From Hemicordylus capensis (lineage: Eukaryota > Chordata > Lepidosauria > Squamata > Cordylidae), in contig NC_069657.1 of the NCBI RefSeq assembly GCF_027244095.1, positions 441,529,563 to 441,593,562 on the forward strand: a DNA stretch of 64,000 nt, read 5' to 3'. The notes below the pieces were generated by a model that was not told where the DNA came from, ran no database searches, and worked only from the letters and a program-made list of their open reading frames with translations. Positions within the stretch are counted from its first letter, which is position 1. Each line of letters begins with the position of its first letter. Below are positions 23,222-32,200 of the stretch, piece by piece. A program made the position numbers and the translations under genes.

Positions 23222-26200
23222 AGAGCTGGCCTTGTGGTAGCAAGCATGACTTGTCCCCTTAGCTAAGCAGGGTCTGCCCTGGTTGCATATGAATGGGAGA
23301 CTAGAAGTGTGAGCACTGTAAGCTATTCCCCTCAGGAAATGGAGCTGCTCTGGGAAGAGCATCTCAGTTCCAAATTCTCTCCCTGGCTTCTCCAAGATAG
23401 GGCTGAGAGAGATTCCTGCCTGCAACCTTGAAGAAGCCGCTGCCAGTCTGTGAAGACAATACTGAGCTAGATAGACCAAGGGTCTGACTTGGTATATGGC
23501 AGCTTCCTAGGTTCCTGTGTGTGTGTGTTCCACAGAAATATATGTTGCATTGTGTATTAATCCTTAAGGTATCGCAGGACCCTGGGTGTGGGTATTTGGC
23601 AGCAGACGAACATGGCTATCCCTTTGAAATTTTCAAAGGTAGTTTCTTAGCCTACTGATTGTGGCAAGCAAATGTTCAGTAATATCTGATTGGTGCATAT
23701 CTTATTTTTAGGAAGAAATCAATTCAAAGGAAGAGAAATTTTCCTCCATCCACAAGCCAGTTGCTGTGGGAACCCAACAACTGTTAACTGTTGGAACAAC
23801 GCATATCTCCAAACTGACCGATGAACAACTCATAAAAGAGTTCCTTAGTGGGTCTTATTGCTTCCATGGGGTGAGAAATATGCTTGATCTTTAGGACTCT
23901 GCTTTGGGTGTACATCTGTGTCTGTTCTGCAACTGTGCTATGTTCTGCTTGACTTTCACTCGTATCATAGAGATCTGTGTCCAAGAGCAGACTTGATGGG
24001 CCTTCCACACCCTATTCCTAAGAGAACCTGAAGTCTGAGAAAATAATACAAATTAGAATAATAAAATATGTGCATGCAGCATGTTCTGCCCACATAGTGT
24101 TTGTGTTTTCCTCCTGGGTGTCTCTTTCAGGTACCTCCACCTTCCTCTTCCTTCTAAAAAAAATTGCTCTTATGTCTAATCCACAGCATGCTTCTGAACT
24201 CTTGTTTGGCTGTGGGGACCAGCCTCTGAGAAAAAAATCTAAATATATGCAATGGATAAAGAAAAGGCACACTGGGAAATGGATTAAGAAGATCTTTCAC
24301 TTAATCCAGTGGAGGAGGGTATCCTTGGATGGGTTGTACCTCTTTTGGCAAGAATGGGGCCTTGCAAATTCCAAACTTTATCAGCATTTCATACGAGGTA
24401 GCCACTCACATTTCCTTTCCTGTCCTGTCTGATTCTGAATAGCAAGGCTTTAATACTTCAGTGTTTGTATTTTGTCTGTACAAGGACTGAAATGTTGATT
24501 CTCCACACACCCTTCTTAGTTAAGGTGGGAGGAGAATCCCAAGACAGCAGCATAGTCTCATGTTCACCTGTAAGTGCTGATCCAGGTAAGAAGGTCCGTC
24601 AGATGGTGACTGTAGCATCCAAGGAAATCCCTCTCTGAGACTCCCACAGATTTCAGGAAGTGGATGCCGGGAAGGTGTGGGATTTGCATAGCCCTCTCTT
24701 TCCAGAGCAAGTACAACCCTCCTGAGGATAAATCCACTGTGAAGAAAGAACCTATTGCATAAGCCCAACATTCTTTTACTAGTTAAGACTTGAGAGGTAA
24801 TGCACTGCTTCTGCTTTGTATACTTTCAGTACACAGAGTTCATAAGCCAGCGTGGTGTAGTGGTTAGAGTGCTGGACTAGGACTAGGGAGACCCGAGTTC
24901 AAATCCCCATTCAGCCATGAAACTAGCTGGGTGACTCTGGGCCAGTCACTTCTCTCTCAGCCTAACCTACTTCACAGGGTTGTTGTGAAGGAGAAACTCA
25001 AGTATGTAGTACACCGCTCTGGGCTCCTTGGCGGAAGAGCGGGATATAAATGTAATAATAATAATAAAGGATATTCTAGTTTAGTCAGTGGAATTCTTCA
25101 AACTTGTAACAATACTTCAAGCAGAAGTAGCTCAACCAGGATAAACATTGCAAATGGGAAGTAATGTAGATTACACAGAACAGGCTTGGATAATTAGATG
25201 TAACCCTAGTTCTCACATGTGGTGGTCAGCTGTAATACTTTAAACAGCTTATAGTGGTCTGGATGATGGAATGTTCCTTCTTACAAAAACCCTTCCACAT
25301 AGAAATCTAGCCTGTCGGGGAGAAGGCAAGACCAGACTTGTATCTCCCTGGCATACCCGGTTTCTATGTGGGAGGATTTCTTGGAGGAAAAAGCATTCCG
25401 TGATGTAAGCCCTCGCCTGTAATATAACTTGGTTCAGTCCAGACACAGACTGACTGCCTCAATGAGAATTAGCCCTTGGATACCTCTTGCAATAGCTGTT
25501 GGTTTTATACAGTCCCAGCATTCTGTCCGCAAAGTAAAGTTAATAGAAGGGGAGCTATGAAGGAAGAGAAGGTCTCAATGTAGCCTTTAGAAACTCAACC
25601 CTGATCCCCTTTAATCTCAAAATTCTTGGCAGTGACAGATGTGTGTTTTTTAACCATTTAAATTTTCTACACTGCCATGAGGATTAGAAACCTGCAATTC
25701 TTTTGCTCGCTTGCTTGAAAATCGATGCATGCTGTGGATGCTGTACCAGAGGGAAGCCTGATCCCACCATGTAGGAACTATCATCCCTTATATGAAGTTA
25801 TAGATATGCATTATATGGGTTAGATTGCAAGAAGCAGTAAGACCTATAGTAAAGCATGCCCAATAAGCTATGGTTGTTGAGGAATACTTGACATTATGCC
25901 ATTTGAATCTTATTTTCCCCCTTTACTCTTGTAGGGTGTTGGCTGGTGGAAGTATGAATTCTGCTATGGCAAATACGTGCATCAGTATCACGAGGTATGT
26001 AGAAATGGCAGCCAGAAAACTCTTACCACTGAATCCCGCCCACACACACACACAGAGCCATTGCCTTTTTGCTGCACAGGGAAGGTCTTGCAAATGTGGT
26101 TTCAAAATCCATTGGGAAAGGCCCTGTCACCTCATCTCTGGCCTGTTGGCCACTATTGGAGATGCGACACTGGATTGAACAGGCCGTCATCCTAGCATCG

Positions 26201-29200
26201 TAGAACCATTCCATGCTGAGGGATTTAGGTAAAGTTGAGGCCTGCCCACTTCTGCCTGCCATGCGCACCTAGCAAGTCGCCCTCCAATAACTCAAGTAGC
26301 TAGAAAACCATGTTCAAACTCCTCGTAATATGGTAAATACCAAGAAACAAACAAATTGGACACAATCTAGGACTTCAGGCTGTGGTAGTGAGTGATATTG
26401 CAACATGTGGGAGGGGCCTTTCATGGAGTAAACTACTCTAATGAGCAGTGTTCCCTGAAACAGGGATTCCCAGATGTTGACTACAACTCCCATCATCCAT
26501 AACTAGACCATTGCAGCTGTGGATTATGGGAGTTGTAGTCAATATCTGGGCATTCCATGCATATAAGCTAGTGGTTCCCAACCAGGGTTCTTCCACGTTG
26601 CTAAACTACAACTCCCATCATCCCCAGTCACAATAAATTGTAGCTGAGAATGATGGGAGTTGTAGTTCAGCAACATCTGGAGGAACCCAGGTTTGGAGCC
26701 ACTGATGTAAGCTCATGAGTAGTGGTTAGGCATATGAATCAACCCTAAATGTCACTAGATGGGAGGTCCCTCATTTCCCTTTTTTATTTTTATTTCCCTT
26801 TTTAGGACAAGGAAAATGGCAAAACAACTGTAGTCGTAGGCACATGGAGCAAGGAGGAGCACCTTGAGTGGGCACAAAATAATAAGCCAAGAGCTTATCA
26901 CTTCAAAGAAGATGGCCTGAAAACTGTGAAGTATGTCTGAGCGGGTGTTCAGAAAGGGGTTTATTGCTCTGTTGTAGCTCTTGTCTTCCGTTTCTTATTT
27001 TTTTGTTTATTTAAAATATTTATACCCTGCCTCTCCAGTACACTACTTCTCAGGGCAGCTCACAACATCTGCAAAACAGATACAATGTAATGGAAAAGAA
27101 TGATGAAGTTAAACAAGTTCAAAGAGCAGGCTAAAACCACATTTAAAATTAGAATGTTTTAAAAGCTTCAAATTAAAAGTTAATAAAAAGCTAAAAACTG
27201 AGAACTTAAAAACTAAAAAATCTACCAGATATAAGCAGCAGATAAAACATTTATAAGCCTCTTTAAGAAGATGTTTTCAATTGTCTCTCAGAAACACTGA
27301 GGGAATTGGCATGGCAAAGATCTTCATGGAGGGCATTCCAAAGCTGAGGGGCCACAACCGAAAAGGCTGTCTCTAGTCTCTGTTAGTGGCGGAGCCATGA
27401 GCAGGGCCTGAGACCATGAACAGAGGGCCCTGGCAGGTTCATATGGGTGAATACAGTCCGACAGGTACCCCGGCCCCAAGCCATGTAGACTTTTAAAGGT
27501 CAAGACCAGCACCTTGAATCTTACCCGAAGCAGACTGGTAACCAATGAAGCTGCTGCTGGATGGGTGTGACACTCATGAAGGGACTTGCGCCCATGAGCA
27601 TCCTTGCAGCAGTGTTCTGGACCAGCTGAAGCTTCCGAACTGTCTTCAAGGGCAGCCCCATGTGAAGCGCATTGCAGTAGTCCAATCTGGATGTTTGTCA
27701 GAAATGCTTCCAAGCGTATATATGCAACTTGCTTGAAAATCAGGGATTCCAAGCTTATGTCTCTAACTTCTCAAAACTCAGTGAAAACGAGAAAGCATGA
27801 CAGTGGTAGCTTGAGATTGTGAAACCTGTGTGCTGCATAGATGGTCTCTGTAATGACATGCAGGACTTCTGCAAGGCATTAATAATCTTTGGAATGAACC
27901 AGAACGACACTAGCTCCAGCATCCTAGTGGCTCCTGTGACCTTATTTTTTGTTGTACCAAAACACTAGAGCAAGGGCAGCAACCTCTGCTCTTCAGGTTT
28001 TTTTTTAACTACAACTCCCATCACCCCCAACTACAATTCTTCAGCTAGGAATGATGGGAGTTGTAGTACAACAGCTGGATGGAGTGCTGAGGTTGCTATT
28101 CCTGCTCTAGAGTAAGGTTGAGGCATTTCCAAGGCCAGATCAAACGGCTCAAAGGCTGACCACTGTGTAGGGATTCTTTCCTTGGTATGGCAACAACTAG
28201 CCTTGTTCCATAACTAAGTTTCTCTTGTGCTGTGCTTCAGCAAAACGCTTTTTGCAAAGCTCAGCTGTTAATTTTGCTTCTGTGTTTTCTAATAGTTGTG
28301 TGTAGAACAGTCGTTCCCAACCTGGGGTCTCCAAATGCTGCTGAATCACAACTCCCCTCAACCCCAGCCACAATAAATGGTTGCTGGGGCTGATGGGAGT
28401 TGTAGTTCAGCAACATCTGGAGGCCCCCCAGGTTGAAAGCCATTGGTGTAGAGCAGGTGTGCTCAACTTAGGCCCCAGCTGTTTTTGGACTCCAACTCCC
28501 ATAATTCCTAGCCACAGTGGCCAATAGCCAGGGATTATGGGAGTTGTAGGCCAACATCTGCAGGAGGGCCAAAGTTGAGCAGCCCTGGTGTAGAGGATAA
28601 AGGGCGTATTCTTTGAGAAGCTTCAGCTCCTGTGTTACTCAAGTTAAAAGATTTTTTAAAAGAGTGTTTTGTTGAAACGCTAATCTGAAACTTTTTTTGG
28701 CAGAGTGGTCTCTCACTTCTATGGAAATGGAGATGTTTGTGATCTAACTGAGAAACCTCGACAGGTGACAGTCAAACTGAAGTGAGTTGCATCCTTTAAG
28801 AAATCAATCTGTTCTCAGCTTGGCAGATTTAAACACATAGTTCTGCCCTAACCCAAAGGTTAAAGGAGGCCTGTGACATCTCCAAAGGCAATACCTCTTG
28901 TGAGTTTTTAAGCGTGATCCTGTCTTTACTAATCATGGGCACAACCTGGAGAAGTCCTTTAGGTGCCCTCAAAGACTTCCATTCGCTCTGCAAGTACTGT
29001 TTTTCTTTAAAAAGCAGCCTCCTGCTCAGAAGTCTGTTTGCCACTCAGGGTAGGAACCATTGTTCAGGATGTTAAAAATCACAGCTTCCCTGGTTGTGTA
29101 GTTACATGTGTTGTGTTCTCTGGATGTTTGCTTGTCGCTATAGCTTATCTAGCATTTAGTGTGTAGTGTAGAAATATTCATGTCTACTAGGGATGTGCAC

Positions 29201-32200
29201 AAAAATCTTCGGTGCCAACGGGGGTAGCACTTTAAGGGCGGGAGAGGGTGTACTCACCCCTCCCGCTGCATTTCACCCGCCGGCGCGCTGTTGATTTTAA
29301 GCCCCTCGGGGCGGCAGCGTTCCTCCCTGCTGCCCCGTTTCCCCCGTTGGCCGGAATTCACGAGCGTGCGTGCGTCTGTCGTGCATGCGCTCCCTTCTGC
29401 CGTGTGCGCACGCACGCACGACGGGCGCACGCACACTCGTGACTTCCGGCCGACGGGGGAAACAGGGCGGCAGGGAGGAACGCTGCCGCCCCGAGGGGCT
29501 TAAAATCAACAGGGCGCCAGCGGGGGATATGCGGCGGGAGGGGTGAGTACACCCTCCCCTGCCCTTAAAGTGCTACCCCCGTTGGCATTTCGGTGCCGAA
29601 ACTGCCCCCAGTGCCGAAACGTTTCGGAGGCCTTCATAATGGCTTCCGAAACGTTTCAAGCACAAGCCTAATGTCTACTTTGCCTCTCCTGGAGAAATAA
29701 GTTCTAGGCATTATGAATCGGCATGTGTTTCCTGCACTGATTTCATAACTTATAATCTACTTGTGGAATTTTCTGCCACAAGCTGTGGTGACAGCCAACA
29801 ACCTGGATGGCTTTAATTGGGCTTTGGATAACTTCATGGAGGAGAGGTCCATCAACAGCTACTAGTCTGAGGGCGATAGGCCACCTCCAGCCTCAGAGGC
29901 AGGATGCCTCTAGATACCAGTTACAGGGGAGTAACAACAGCAGGAGAGAGGGCATGCCCTCGCCTCTTGCCTGTGGGCTTCCCAGTGGCACCTGGTGGGC
30001 CACTGTGTGAAACAGGACACTGGTCTAGATGGGCCTTGGGCCTGATCCAGCAGGGCTCTTCTTATATTCTTATGTTCCATCTGGCTAACGTCTAGAGGGA
30101 GGTGAGACAGCAAGACTTGCTCTGTCAGTGCAGCTGAGACCAGCTGCCATTCCTCTCCTCCCAGTATTGTATCCTGCAAAGTCCCCTTGGTTATTGCATA
30201 ACTTGTAACGCCAAGCAAGAGTTAGTTCTCAAATATGCTTGTCTTCGTCTTTCCTCTCCATGTATCATGCCTCTTAAGATTGTAAGCCATTATTGTAAAA
30301 TGTTAAACCACCTTTGGCAAAAAGTAGTGTGCAATTGTAGTAAATCATAACATCTTGCTGACTTTCTGCATTTATTGGTGCTAAAGATGAAATGGCTCAG
30401 CACTGCAGCAGAAAATGTCATAGAGCAGCACATTGTGCCAATATTGTGCAGGGTCTTGCAACAGTCTTGAAGTTGCTTCACAAGGCAATACTTCGTCAAA
30501 AATTCTTATGACTGGATGCTAGCTCACAATATGTTTTGTTTAGATCTGGGGTATCCACTAACAACTGTTTCTGTCTTTAAGGTGTAAAGAATCGGATTCC
30601 CCTCATGCAGTCACTGTATATATGCTGGAGCCTCATTCCTGCCAGTACATCCTTGGGGTATGTATACCTAGACCTGTGAATTTGTAAACCACACTGGTTT
30701 CCTAGGAATAGCTTTTCTCATGCAAGTATTTCACTTGGAGAGAGCAAGCAGTCTCAGGCAGAGCTTTTTACTTTCTGTCAGTCTGAGCCTAGCAGATTAT
30801 TGTATGGATCTGTTTCTGACAAAACTAGATCTCTCTTTATGAGCTGCTTGCCCAGCCTACAAACACCCAAAATATATTGATCATATTACTTGAATCTAAG
30901 GCTAGGTTTTTAAAAATGTCCTTGATGTTCAAAATCCAAGGAATCTTAATTCCAGAGCCCTCTTCCTTTTGGGTAAGTACAGTTATAACTTGTATTTAAT
31001 CTCTATTTATTTAAAGGGGTAATCTTAAATTCAGAGTTGTCATCTATTCAGGTAAATATGGTATCTGTCAGCTGTAAAATATGAATATTAATTGGTTGCT
31101 TTTGGCTAGGTCAACTTTAACCATTTGTGTTAGAATCTCTGATCTGTAGCAACTTTGATATAGATGTGAACTGGTGTATACAGGTTATCCCTGTATGTCA
31201 GGGTTCCTCCAGCTTGGGTCCCCAGATGTTGTTGGACTGCAACTCTTATCATCCCCAGCAATTTGGGGTTATGGGAGTTGTAGTCCAACAATATCAAGTT
31301 GGAGAAACCCAACTGTGTGTGGTTCATGGGGTAAAGTAGGTAACTGGCTCTCTCCTCTGAGCCTGTTTTGCGTCCAGCTCGGCATCCGTCCCCCACCTCC
31401 TTAGCATCTGGCTCTGGTTGGTGGACCTTGAGGTTTTAGTAAAACAAGTAGATCCTACAAGCTTCAGGTTTGCCCACCTCTGCTCAAGACTAGGACTGAA
31501 CTTGCAAAGGATACTAGGAAGGACTTTATGCAGTGCTGGGGGTGCTCCTTTAATGGAGGAGCCCTCTTCAGACTCTGCACCATCTTGGCGGTGTGCAGGG
31601 AGTGCAGGGAAGTGTAGCCCTTTGCAGCAGTATCCCCATAGATTTTGTAAGAGAGGGTGCTCTCTCTGTGTTGTTAAAGATTAATAAGTTAAGTTAAAAT
31701 GCCAGACTAAAGCCACATTAAATATTTTTTTTTAAATCAAGTTTCAAATTAAAAGTTAGTAGAAAGTGAAAAACTGAGAACTAAAAAAACTTACCAGTTA
31801 TAAGCAGCAGATCAAACATTAAAAGTCCACTTTTAAAAGATGTACGTTTAATTGTTTTTTAAAAATACTGAGGAAGGGAGCATGGTGAAGCTCTTCAGGG
31901 AGAGCTTTCCAAAGCCGAGGGGCCACAACTGAAAAGGCCCTCTTGATGGACCCTCCCAACACTGAGAAGAGGGCAGTACTGTGCGGAGGCCACCACAGTC
32001 GGAAAATGGCTCTCACATTGAAGGCATTTTTGCCAAGGTGCTTCTTGCTTGAAAAGTAGTGGGGACCACTGTTCTACAGAATTAAAATGACACACATCTC
32101 TGTCCCAGGCTTAGAATTTTCGGTTGGTGCAGAACGTGATGACAACACACTTCCTAATATCTCTGCATGCATTCTCCCTCCTTCAGGTGGAATCGCCAGT

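Noticed and set aside
23230-23330. A 5S rRNA gene
   Set aside because: Only the inner 5S region is similar, and it is fused to the SINE body present at several other places.
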